Translations under genes and position numbers: made by a program | From: Rubrivivax sp. | GTDB taxonomy: Bacteria > Pseudomonadota > Gammaproteobacteria > Burkholderiales > Burkholderiaceae_C | Direction: 5' to 3' | DNA: 7,256 bases | Assembly (NCBI GenBank): GCA_020851615.1 | Contig: JADZCL010000210.1 | Span: forward strand, 1 to 7,256 | The notes under the pieces: model-generated | What the model was told of the DNA's origin: nothing | The model's database searches: none | Seen by the model: the letters and a program-made list of their open reading frames with translations, nothing else | Shown here: in pieces, positions 1 to 5,745 of the stretch | Layout: the number at the start of each line of letters is the position of its first letter | Position numbering within the stretch: position 1 is the first letter of the stretch

Positions 1-944
1 CGCAGTGCCGCCTCGAGCGCGTCGATGAACATCGCCGCCACATCGAAGCCCGTCTGCTGTGCGATCTCCTGGAAGCAGGTGGGGCTGGTGACGTTGATCT
101 CGGTGATGCGCTCGCCGATCACGTCCAACCCCACCAACAGCAGCCCGCGCGCGGCCAGCACCGGGGCCAGCGCGCGGGCGAGGCGCCAGTCGCTCTCCGA
201 CAGCGGCTGCGCAACGCCCTTGCCCCCGACGGCCAGGTTGCCGCGGATCTCGCTGCCCTGCGGAATGCGCGCCAGGCAGTAGGGCACCGGCTCGCCCCCG
301 ATCAGCAGCACGCGCTTGTCCCCGGCGGCGATCTCCGGCAGGTAGCGCTGCGCCATCAATGTGCGTGCACCGCCGGCATTGAGCGTCTCGATGATGGCGC
401 CCAGGTTGAGCCCGTCCGGGCCGACGCGGAAGATGCCCATGCCGCCCATGCCGTCCAGCGGCTTGAGCACGATGTCGCGCTGCTCGTCATGGAAGGCGCG
501 CACGGCTTCGGCGCTGCGCGTCACGAGCGTGGGCGCGATGAGGTCCGCGAACTCGAGGATGGCCAGCTTCTCGGGGTGTTCGCGCAGCGCCGCGGGCCGG
601 TTGAAGACGCGTGCGCCTTCGCGCTCGGCCTGGCCGAGCAGATGGGTGGCGTAGAAGTACTCGCTGTCGAACGGTGGATCCTTGCGCATCAGCACCGCCT
701 GCGTCTGCGCCAGCACCAGCTCGCCCTCGCTGGCCATGTGGAACCAGTGCTGCAGGTCGCCGGTCAGGGTGATCGCGCGCGCGCGCCGTGCGACGACATG
801 ACCGCCGCGCCGCCAGGTCAGGTCGGCGGGCTCGCAGGCCCAGACCTCGTGCCCGCGCCGCTGGGCCTCGCGCATCATCGCGAAAGTCGAATCCTTGTAG
901 GGCTTGAAGCTCTCGAGCGGGTCGGCGACAAACAGCAGTCTCAC
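1..944 (-). CDS. gshB: Glutathione synthetase GshB, C-terminal end cut by the window edge
   Basis: This is the second enzyme of glutathione synthesis: cytoplasmic, ATP-dependent joining of glycine to gamma-glutamylcysteine. The minus frame from 944 reads without a stop for 314 codons. E. coli GshB has 315 residues, so probably only a few C-terminal residues are missing. Visible family motifs are the N-terminal fold with KDSTFAMMREAQRRG (about residues 17-31), MRKDPPFD (86-93), the ATP-grasp KPLDGMGG (161-168), GDKRVLLI with GEPVPYCLARIPQG and RGNLAVGG (mid C-terminal half), and EINVTSPT (282-289), which carries the metal-ligand Glu and Asn. The start is GTG at 944-942, chosen because the conserved N-terminus begins here and a GGAGG lies 8 nt upstream. 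It is the last visible gene of a gshA-kup-benE-gshB unit, 59 bp after benE. No key residue looks altered. Motifs are seen in the sequence; the function is family knowledge. Confidence 0.97.
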   Translation of the reverse strand, partial: MRLLFVADPLESFKPYKDSTFAMMREAQRRGHEVWACEPADLTWRRGGHVVARRARAITLTGDLQHWFHMASEGELVLAQTQAVLMRKDPPFDSEYFYATHLLGQAEREGARVFNRPAALREHPEKLAILEFADLIAPTLVTRSAEAVRAFHDEQRDIVLKPLDGMGGMGIFRVGPDGLNLGAIIETLNAGGARTLMAQRYLPEIAAGDKRVLLIGGEPVPYCLARIPQGSEIRGNLAVGGKGVAQPLSESDWRLARALAPVLAARGLLLVGLDVIGERITEINVTSPTCFQEIAQQTGFDVAAMFIDALEAAL

Positions 945-952
945 GGGCAGAT

Positions 953-957
953 CCTCC
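953..957 (-). promoter_or_regulatory. Ribosome binding site of gshB
   Basis: The minus strand reads GGAGG, then 8 nt, then GTG. It is the strongest Shine-Dalgarno in the minus-strand unit and decides the GTG start of gshB. It sits just downstream of the two hairpins at 998-963, so pairing or processing there could affect its access; that last point is inference. Confidence 0.8.
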
Positions 958-962
958 GTCAG

Positions 963-977
963 GTGCGACTTTCGCAC
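963..977 (-). repeat. Second small inverted repeat immediately upstream of the gshB ribosome binding site
   Basis: Six-base arms (GTGCGA and TCGCAC) with a 3-nt loop form a compact hairpin that abuts the larger hairpin at 977-998, with one shared base. Its downstream end lies 5 nt before the GGAGG of gshB. The two stems fill most of the 59-bp benE-gshB spacer. The structure is seen directly; any role in translation or mRNA stability is inferred. Confidence 0.45.
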
Positions 978-998
978 AGGCCCGCGGGCTCGGGCCTG
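977..998 (-). repeat. Perfect inverted repeat (8-bp arms, 6-nt loop) between benE and gshB
   Basis: The arms CAGGCCCG and CGGGCCTG are exact reverse complements around a 6-nt loop, giving a very GC-rich stem. It starts 5 nt after the benE stop codon. No U-rich tract follows on the minus strand, so it is not a textbook intrinsic terminator. It could be an intercistronic stabiliser or processing site, or a weak attenuator before gshB. The structure is seen directly; the role is inference. Confidence 0.6.
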
Positions 999-1003
999 CA
1001 GCG

Positions 1004-2176
1004 TCAGCGGCGCAGCCGCTGCACCGCCAGCGCCAGCGCGCCGGCCACGACACCCCAGAACGCCGCCCCCACCCCGCCCAGCGTGAGGCCGCTGGCCGTG
1101 ACGAGGTAGGTGACGAGCGCCGGCTCGCGGCTGTGTTCGTCCTGCATCGCCAGCGCCAGCCCGCCGCCGATCGTGCCCAGCAGCGCCAGGCCGGCCACCG
1201 CCAGCACGAGTTCGGGCGGAAACGCCGCAATCAGCCCGACCACGGCACTGCCCAGCAGACCCAGCACGAGGTAGAGCCCGCCGGCCACCACCGCCGAGGT
1301 GTAGCGCCGGGCCGGATCGCTGCTGGCCTCGCGGCCCATGCAGATCGACGCGGTGATCGCCGCCAGGTTGAGCGCAAAGGCACCCAGCGGCGCCAGCACG
1401 AGCGTGGTCAGGCCGGTGATCGCCACCGGCGGCGAGACCGGGATGGCGTAGCCGGCGGCACGCTGCGCGGCCACGCCGGGCAGGTTCTGCGACGCCATGG
1501 TGACGACAAAGAGCGGCAGCGCCACACCCAGTGTCGCCGCCAGGCTGAACTCCGGCGGCGTGAACACCGGTGTCGTCCAGCTCCAGTCGATGCCCGCCAG
1601 GCGCAGCTGCCCCTGCGCCGCGGCAACGGCAATGCCCGCGGCAAAGACCCCCGGCACCGCGTAGCGTGGCCATGCCCGCCGGCCCAGCAGGTAGGCCAGC
1701 GCCATCACCAGCACGAGCAGGGTCTGCGTGCGCAGCGAGAGGAAGGCCTCGAAGGCAAAGCGCGTCAGCACCCCCGCCAGCAGCGCCGCCGCCAGCGCCT
1801 GCGGAATGCGGTCCATCACGCGCGCGAAGGCACCACTGGCCCCGGCCGCGAAGATCAGCAGGGCACAGGTCATGAAGGCGCCGATGGCCTGCGCCATCGG
1901 CACTCCGGCGCCGGCCGTCACCAGCAGCGCCGCGCCCGGCGTCGACCAGGCGGTGAGCACGGGCATGCGATACCACAGGCTGAGCCCGGCCGACGTGACC
2001 CCCAGGCCCAGGCCCAGCGCCCACAGCCACGAGGCCGTCTGCGCCGGCGTTGCGCCCAGGACCGCGGCGGCCTGGAAGACGATCACCACCGAACTGGAAT
2101 AGCCCACGAGCACGGCGACGAAGCCCGCCACCACGGCCGGCAGCGGGAGGTCGCGCCAGAACGCGCGCGCGTTCAC
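1004..2176 (-). CDS. benE: BenE-family benzoate/H+ symporter-like inner membrane permease
   Basis: This is a 390-residue, almost entirely hydrophobic protein of the BenE family, proton-coupled uptake permeases described for benzoate; the E. coli homologue YdcO has about the same length. The chain alternates hydrophobic segments with short loops, consistent with about 10-12 membrane spans. Family signatures are [13 protein letters not shown] (17-29), [15 protein letters not shown] (71-85), [10 protein letters not shown] (225-234), [19 protein letters not shown] (263-281) and, near the end, [18 protein letters not shown] start it at GTG 2176-2174, which overlaps the kup stop codon by 4 nt and has AGGTGG four bases upstream. 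The frame stays open further upstream to 2284, but that stretch lies inside kup and is Arg/Pro-rich, so it is rejected. The tight overlap implies coupled translation with kup. Family assignment is strong. The true substrate is uncertain, because no benzoate-degradation gene is in the window. Confidence 0.92.
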   Translation of the reverse strand: MNARAFWRDLPLPAVVAGFVAVLVGYSSSVVIVFQAAAVLGATPAQTASWLWALGLGLGVTSAGLSLWYRMPVLTAWSTPGAALLVTAGAGVPMAQAIGAFMTCALLIFAAGASGAFARVMDRIPQALAAALLAGVLTRFAFEAFLSLRTQTLLVLVMALAYLLGRRAWPRYAVPGVFAAGIAVAAAQGQLRLAGIDWSWTTPVFTPPEFSLAATLGVALPLFVVTMASQNLPGVAAQRAAGYAIPVSPPVAITGLTTLVLAPLGAFALNLAAITASICMGREASSDPARRYTSAVVAGGLYLVLGLLGSAVVGLIAAFPPELVLAVAGLALLGTIGGGLALAMQDEHSREPALVTYLVTASGLTLGGVGAAFWGVVAGALALAVQRLRR

Positions 2177-4056
2177 ATTTCCACCTTGGAGCCGAGCTCG
2201 ACGATGCGGTTGGTCGGCAGGCTGAGGAAGTCGGCCGCCGCCCCGGCGTTGCGGTGCATGCCGGCGAAGAGCTTCTCGCGCCACATCGGCATGCCCCCGC
2301 GCAGCGTCGGAATGACCTGGTCGCGGCTGAGGAAGTAGCTCGTGCGCATCTCGTCAAGGTCGATGCCGCGACCCTTCAGCAACGCCAGTGCCTCGGGTAC
2401 GTCGGGCTCGTTCTTGAAGCCGAAATGCACCACCACCTGCCAGCAGTCGTGGCCCAGTGGCTCCAGCTCGACGCGCTTGTCGAAGCCGATCCACGGCACC
2501 TCGTGATGCTGCACGCTGACGAACAGGTTCTGCGCGTGCAGCACCTTGTTGTGCTTGAGGTTGTGCATCAGCGCAAAGGGCGTGGCGCCCTTCTCGGCGG
2601 CCAGGAACACCGCGGTGCCCGGCACGCGCAGCGGCGGGCTGATGAAGAGCGAGTCGATGAACACCGGCAGCTCGATGGCCTCCTCGTGCAGGCGCTCGGC
2701 CATCAGCGCCCGGCCGCGCTTCCAGGTCGTCATCAGCAGGAACAGGACACCGCCGATGAGCAGCGGGAACCAGCCGCCGTCGAGCACCTTGATGGCATTG
2801 GCCGCGAAGAAGGTGAAGTCGACTACGAAGAAGACGCCGGTGGCCGCCAGGCAGACCCACAACGGCACCCGCCACGCAAAGCGCACGACGAAGAAGGTCA
2901 TCACGGTCGTGATCGTCATGTCGATGGTCACCGCAATGCCGTAGGCCGAGGCCAGCGCGCTGCTGGAGCCGAAGGCCAGCACGGCAGCCACGATGCAGCT
3001 GCACAGCGCCCAGTTGACGAAGGGCACGTAGATCTGCCCGCTCACCTTGGTCGAGGTGTGCGTGATGCGCAGGCGCGGCATGTAGCCCAGCTGGATGGCC
3101 TGCTTGGTGACCGAGAACGCCGCCGTGATGAGCGCCTGCGAGGCGATCACCGCGGCCGCCGTGGCCAGCAGGATCAGCGGCAGCAGCGCCCACTGCGGCG
3201 CCATCTCGTAGAACGGGTTGCGGATGTTCGCGGGCTCGCGCAGCAGCATCGCCCCCTGGCCGAAGTAGTTCAGCACCAGCGCCGGCCAGACCAGCCCGAA
3301 CCAGGCCAGCCGGATGGGCAGCTTGCCGAAGTGGCCGAGGTCGGCGTAGAGCGCCTCGGCCCCGGTGACGCACAGCACGACCGCCCCCAGCGCGACGAAG
3401 GCGGTGTGCGGATGCCGCAGCACGAAGTCCAGCGCGTGCTGCGGCAGCAGCGCCGCCAGCACGGTCGGCTCCTGCACGATCTGCGCTATACCCAGCGCCG
3501 CCAGCACCAGCAGCCACAGCGTCGTCACCGGACCGAAGAGGCGGCCGATGCCGGCCGTGCCGAAGCGCTGCGCGGCAAACAGGGCCAGCAGTACCGCCAG
3601 CGCCACCGGCACGATGAAGCGGTGCAGCGCCGGAGCCAGCACCTCCAGCCCCTCGACCGCTCCCAGCACCGTCACCGCCGGCGTGATGACACCGTCACCG
3701 AAGAAGACCGCGGTGCCGAAGATGCCCACCAGCAGCAGCGCGCGACGCAGCCGCGGGCGGTGCTTCACCGCCTGCGAGGCCAGCGCCAGCATCGCGATCA
3801 GCCCACCCTCGCCGTTGTTGTCGGCCCGCAGGATCAGCCCGACGTACTTGACGCTGACGACCACGGCCAGCGTCCAGAACACCAGCGAGAGGATGCCCAG
3901 GATGTTCTCCGGCGACAGCGGCACGCGCCCGTGCGCGAAGACTTCCTTGAGTGCATACAGCGGGCTGGTGCCGATGTCACCGTAGACGACGCCGATGGCG
4001 GCCAGCGTCAACCCGGCCAGCGCACCGTGGGAGCGTTCGGAGGTGGGGCTGCTCAT
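2173..4056 (-). CDS. kup: Kup (TrkD)-family low-affinity potassium uptake permease
   Basis: This is a 627-residue K+ transporter of the KUP/HAK/KT family (E. coli Kup has 622 residues), thought to be an H+-coupled K+ importer in the inner membrane. The N-terminal membrane part shows the family hallmark [19 protein letters not shown] (22-40), ADNNGEGG (78-85), [19 protein letters not shown] (118-136), and later [14 protein letters not shown] and YFGQGAMLL. About twelve hydrophobic segments run to roughly residue 430. A soluble C-terminal domain follows and ends in [12 protein letters not shown], close to the E. coli C-terminus, so the gene is full length. The ATG at 4056-4054 is the only start in good register with the conserved N-terminus; it has no clear Shine-Dalgarno. 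It follows gshA by 37 bp and its stop overlaps the benE start. In the operon it would supply K+ alongside glutathione synthesis; that link is inference. Confidence 0.97.
   Translation of the reverse strand: MSSPTSERSHGALAGLTLAAIGVVYGDIGTSPLYALKEVFAHGRVPLSPENILGILSLVFWTLAVVVSVKYVGLILRADNNGEGGLIAMLALASQAVKHRPRLRRALLLVGIFGTAVFFGDGVITPAVTVLGAVEGLEVLAPALHRFIVPVALAVLLALFAAQRFGTAGIGRLFGPVTTLWLLVLAALGIAQIVQEPTVLAALLPQHALDFVLRHPHTAFVALGAVVLCVTGAEALYADLGHFGKLPIRLAWFGLVWPALVLNYFGQGAMLLREPANIRNPFYEMAPQWALLPLILLATAAAVIASQALITAAFSVTKQAIQLGYMPRLRITHTSTKVSGQIYVPFVNWALCSCIVAAVLAFGSSSALASAYGIAVTIDMTITTVMTFFVVRFAWRVPLWVCLAATGVFFVVDFTFFAANAIKVLDGGWFPLLIGGVLFLLMTTWKRGRALMAERLHEEAIELPVFIDSLFISPPLRVPGTAVFLAAEKGATPFALMHNLKHNKVLHAQNLFVSVQHHEVPWIGFDKRVELEPLGHDCWQVVVHFGFKNEPDVPEALALLKGRGIDLDEMRTSYFLSRDQVIPTLRGGMPMWREKLFAGMHRNAGAAADFLSLPTNRIVELGSKVEM
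2181..2186 (-). promoter_or_regulatory. Ribosome binding site of benE inside the 3' end of kup
   Basis: The minus strand carries AGGTGG four bases before the benE GTG, within the last codons of kup. Together with the stop/start overlap it supports the GTG at 2176 and suggests reinitiation or translational coupling. Confidence 0.55.
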
Positions 4057-4075
4057 GGCGGATTCGGGCCGCGGG

Positions 4076-4089
4076 CGCCGCCTGCGGCG
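4076..4089 (-). repeat. GC hairpin in the gshA-kup spacer
   Basis: The arms CGCCGC and GCGGCG, separated by 2 nt, form a small perfect stem in the 37-bp spacer. It starts 4 nt after the gshA stop and ends 19 nt before the kup ATG. No T-run follows, so termination is unlikely. Stems this short arise easily in GC-rich DNA, hence low confidence in any function. Confidence 0.35.
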
Positions 4090-4093
4090 GGCG

Positions 4094-5386
4094 TCAGTCG
4101 TAGTCCTCGGCCTCGGGGTCGGTGGCCTCGAGCTCGTAGGCTGCGGCCAGCATCGCCAGGCGGCCGATCACGCCGTACATGTAGAAGCGGTTGGGCGCGC
4201 TGGCGCCGGGCCTGGCCCCGCGCGCGGGCAGCATCGGGCTTTCGGCGAAATCGAGTGAGACGTAGCGGGTTTCGGGCGCCTGCAGGCTCTCGTCGCTGGC
4301 GCGCCCGGCCAGGACGCGGTAGTAGCCGCCGACCACGTAGCGGTCGATGGTGCAGACCACAGGCTCGGCCATCGCCTCGTCGATGCGCTCGCAGGTCGGC
4401 ACGCCCTCCTGGATGATCACCTCGCTCACGCCAGGCTCCTGTCCGGGTGGGCGCGCCAGCGCGCGCTGCAGCCGCGCGGCGTCGAGCTCACGCACATCGC
4501 GCACCGTCAGCACGCCTGCGCCCATGCCGCCGGCATCGGCCTTGACGACGACGAAGGGCCGCTCGGCGATGCCGTACTCCTTGAACTTGCGCCGCTGTCG
4601 CGCCAGCAGCGCCTCGCAGTGGCTGCGCACGCACTCCAGGCCGGCGTCGCTGCCCGCCTCGACCTGGCCGCAGTGCGCGGACATGGGGTTGATCAGCCAG
4701 GGATCCATGCCCATCAGCTTGGCAAACTTCTTGGCCACCTCCTCGTAGCTGTGGAAGTGGTGCGACTTGCGTCGCGTCGCCCAGCTCGCGTGCAGCGGCG
4801 GCAGCAGGTACTGCTCGTACAGGTTCTGCAGCACGCGCGGCACCCCCGCGCGCAGGTCGTCGTTGAGCAGGATAGTGCAGGGGTCGAAGTCCTTCAGCCC
4901 GAGCCGGGTGCGGTGGCGCTGCAGCGGCTCGATCACCAGCGCTTCCCCCGTGGCGCTGCGCAGGGTCTGCGGCGCGTCGAGGTCCGGATCGGCCGAACCC
5001 AGGCGTACGTTCAGCCCGGCCTGCGTGAAGACCTGAACCAGGCGCTGCAGGTGCTCCAGGTAGGACGCGCTGTCGCAGTGCGCACAGGGCACGAGCAGCA
5101 GGTTCTTGGCCTCGGGGCAGATCTTCTCGATCGCGGCCATCGCCGCCTGCACGGCCAGCGGCAGCATCTGCGGCGTCAGGTGATTGAAGCCGGCGGGGAA
5201 GAGATCGGTCGCCACGGGCGCCAGCTTGTAGCCGGCGTTGCGCAGGTCGACCGAGCAGTAGAAGGTCGGCGTGTGCTCCATCCACTCGAGCCGGAACCAG
5301 CGCTCGATGGCCGGCATCGACTCCAGCAAGCGCTGCTCGAGCTCGTTGATCGGGCCGGTGAGCGCTGTGACCAGGTTCGGGACCAT
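4094..5386 (-). CDS. gshA: Glutamate-cysteine ligase, proteobacterial ATP-grasp-type GshA
   Basis: This is the first and committing step of glutathione synthesis: ATP-dependent formation of gamma-glutamylcysteine from glutamate and cysteine in the cytoplasm. The 430-residue protein matches the GshA family known from Acidithiobacillus and many betaproteobacteria (Pfam GshA, 'T. ferrooxidans family'), which is unrelated in sequence to the E. coli GshA. Recognisable segments are the N-terminal [34 protein letters not shown] (about 63-84), [42 protein letters not shown] (near 200-225), the ATP-grasp-like [14 protein letters not shown] (279-292, with Lys282), [10 protein letters not shown] (in the last quarter) and [21 protein letters not shown] near the C-terminus. 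The ATG at 5386-5384 is chosen because the conserved N-terminus begins there. No Shine-Dalgarno precedes it, but a TAGAAT box lies 6 nt upstream. It is the first gene of the minus-strand unit and is divergent from comM. Confidence 0.95.
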   Translation of the reverse strand: MVPNLVTALTGPINELEQRLLESMPAIERWFRLEWMEHTPTFYCSVDLRNAGYKLAPVATDLFPAGFNHLTPQMLPLAVQAAMAAIEKICPEAKNLLLVPCAHCDSASYLEHLQRLVQVFTQAGLNVRLGSADPDLDAPQTLRSATGEALVIEPLQRHRTRLGLKDFDPCTILLNDDLRAGVPRVLQNLYEQYLLPPLHASWATRRKSHHFHSYEEVAKKFAKLMGMDPWLINPMSAHCGQVEAGSDAGLECVRSHCEALLARQRRKFKEYGIAERPFVVVKADAGGMGAGVLTVRDVRELDAARLQRALARPPGQEPGVSEVIIQEGVPTCERIDEAMAEPVVCTIDRYVVGGYYRVLAGRASDESLQAPETRYVSLDFAESPMLPARGARPGASAPNRFYMYGVIGRLAMLAAAYELEATDPEAEDYD

Positions 5387-5392
5387 CGGCGC

Positions 5393-5398
5393 ATTCTA
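5393..5398 (-). promoter_or_regulatory. Possible -10 box (TAGAAT) for leaderless gshA transcription
   Basis: The minus strand reads TAGAAT, then 6 nt, then the gshA ATG. A -10 element there would put the transcription start at or within a base or so of the ATG, giving a leaderless mRNA. That fits the lack of a Shine-Dalgarno. No convincing -35 hexamer is seen 16-18 nt upstream, so this is tentative. Confidence 0.35.
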
Positions 5399-5563
5399 GG
5401 AGTGCGCGAGCCCGTCACGGCCGGCCAGGCCGATCGTCGCCACGCTCAAGCCGCCCGCGACGGGGAGTCCGGTGATGCCTTCGTCTGGCCTCGTCATGCA
5501 CAGAGGAAGGTGAGCCATGTCGTGTCCGCTGCAGCTTCCGTGCCACACCCTGACTGGGGGAAA

Positions 5564-5585
5564 CCGGCCCCTGTTGGGAGGCCGG
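5564..5585. repeat. GC-only inverted repeat with one bulge in the gshA-comM spacer
   Basis: The outer arms CCGGCC and GGCCGG pair perfectly. Two more C-G pairs continue the stem past a single bulged A (5579), closing a 5-nt loop: eight G-C pairs in all. On neither strand is it followed by a T-run, so it is not a standard terminator. It lies 161 bp before comM and 178 bp before gshA, so it could sit in either leader RNA or serve as a dyad for a protein. The structure is seen; its function is unknown. Confidence 0.45.
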
Positions 5586-5637
5586 GCAAGCCTGAACACG
5601 CCGCCGTGGTGCACTGTGTCGGCATCCGGGGCCCGGT

Positions 5638-5653
5638 TGCACTTCGCGGTGCA
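5638..5653. repeat. Small inverted repeat (TGCAC / GTGCA) in the gshA-comM spacer
   Basis: Five-base perfect arms flank a 6-nt loop. GGT at 5635-5637 can pair with ACC at 5657-5659 past a 3-nt bulge, extending the stem. It lies about 90 bp before comM. It may be part of a comM leader structure, but stems of this size are common by chance. Confidence 0.3.
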
Positions 5654-5733
5654 TCGACCCCAAGGTTCAACGCGGCCACGCACACCGAGCCCGCCTTGCT
5701 GACGGCGGCAGGTGTCGGGTCGTCCGTACGCGC

Positions 5734-5739
5734 AGGGAG
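5734..5739 (+). promoter_or_regulatory. Ribosome binding site of comM
   Basis: AGGGAG lies 6 nt before the ATG at 5746, normal spacing for a Shine-Dalgarno, and it fixes the comM start where the conserved N-terminus begins. Confidence 0.7.
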
Positions 5740-5745
5740 TTGAAG

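Larger units (their letters stand above)
5387..5745. other. Divergent intergenic region between gshA and comM
   Basis: This 359-bp spacer separates two divergent genes and should hold both promoters. The short frames within it do not look coding (see rejected items). It contains an imperfect 8-bp GC hairpin (5564-5585), a smaller stem (5638-5653), the possible gshA -10 box (5393-5398) and the comM ribosome binding site (5734-5739). I see no clear sigma-70 promoter for comM, no intrinsic terminator and no riboswitch I recognise. The spacer could also be eroded sequence left by lost genes; nothing in it matches a protein I know. Confidence 0.6.

Noticed and set aside
2177..2284. An upstream extension of benE to an ATG at 2284
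   Set aside because: The extra 36 residues lie wholly inside kup and are Arg/Gly/Pro-rich without membrane or family character. The GTG at 2176 has a ribosome site and gives the normal family length.
1133..2338. A 401-codon open frame on the plus strand opposite benE
   Set aside because: It is an Arg/Gln/His-rich shadow of the benE coding strand, with no domain or plausible start signal.
2050..4416. A 788-codon open frame on the plus strand opposite kup and the benE/gshA ends
   Set aside because: It is antisense to three well-supported genes, and its product is a low-complexity His/Gln/Arg/Asp-rich sequence with no recognisable domain. This is the usual open antisense frame created by high G+C at third codon positions.
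5564..5585. An intrinsic terminator or a cobalamin-type riboswitch in the gshA-comM spacer
   Set aside because: The hairpin has no adjacent T-tract on either strand. I looked for cobalamin-riboswitch-like conserved blocks on both strands and did not find the expected set.
5396..5683. A 95-codon minus-strand frame ending just before gshA
   Set aside because: It starts at a GTG with no clear ribosome site, has no recognisable domain and overlaps spacer sequence with no coding-like bias. I considered whether its C-terminal end was the relic of an ammonium transporter, but the residues do not match.
5517..5702. A 61-codon plus-strand frame in the gshA-comM spacer with a good Shine-Dalgarno (GAGGAAGG, 6 nt before the ATG)
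   Set aside because: By hand count its G+C is about 62%, 70% and 74% at codon positions 1, 2 and 3. Real genes here have a low second position and about 90% at the third. The product resembles no protein I know. Ribosome profiling or conservation of the frame in relatives would overturn this.
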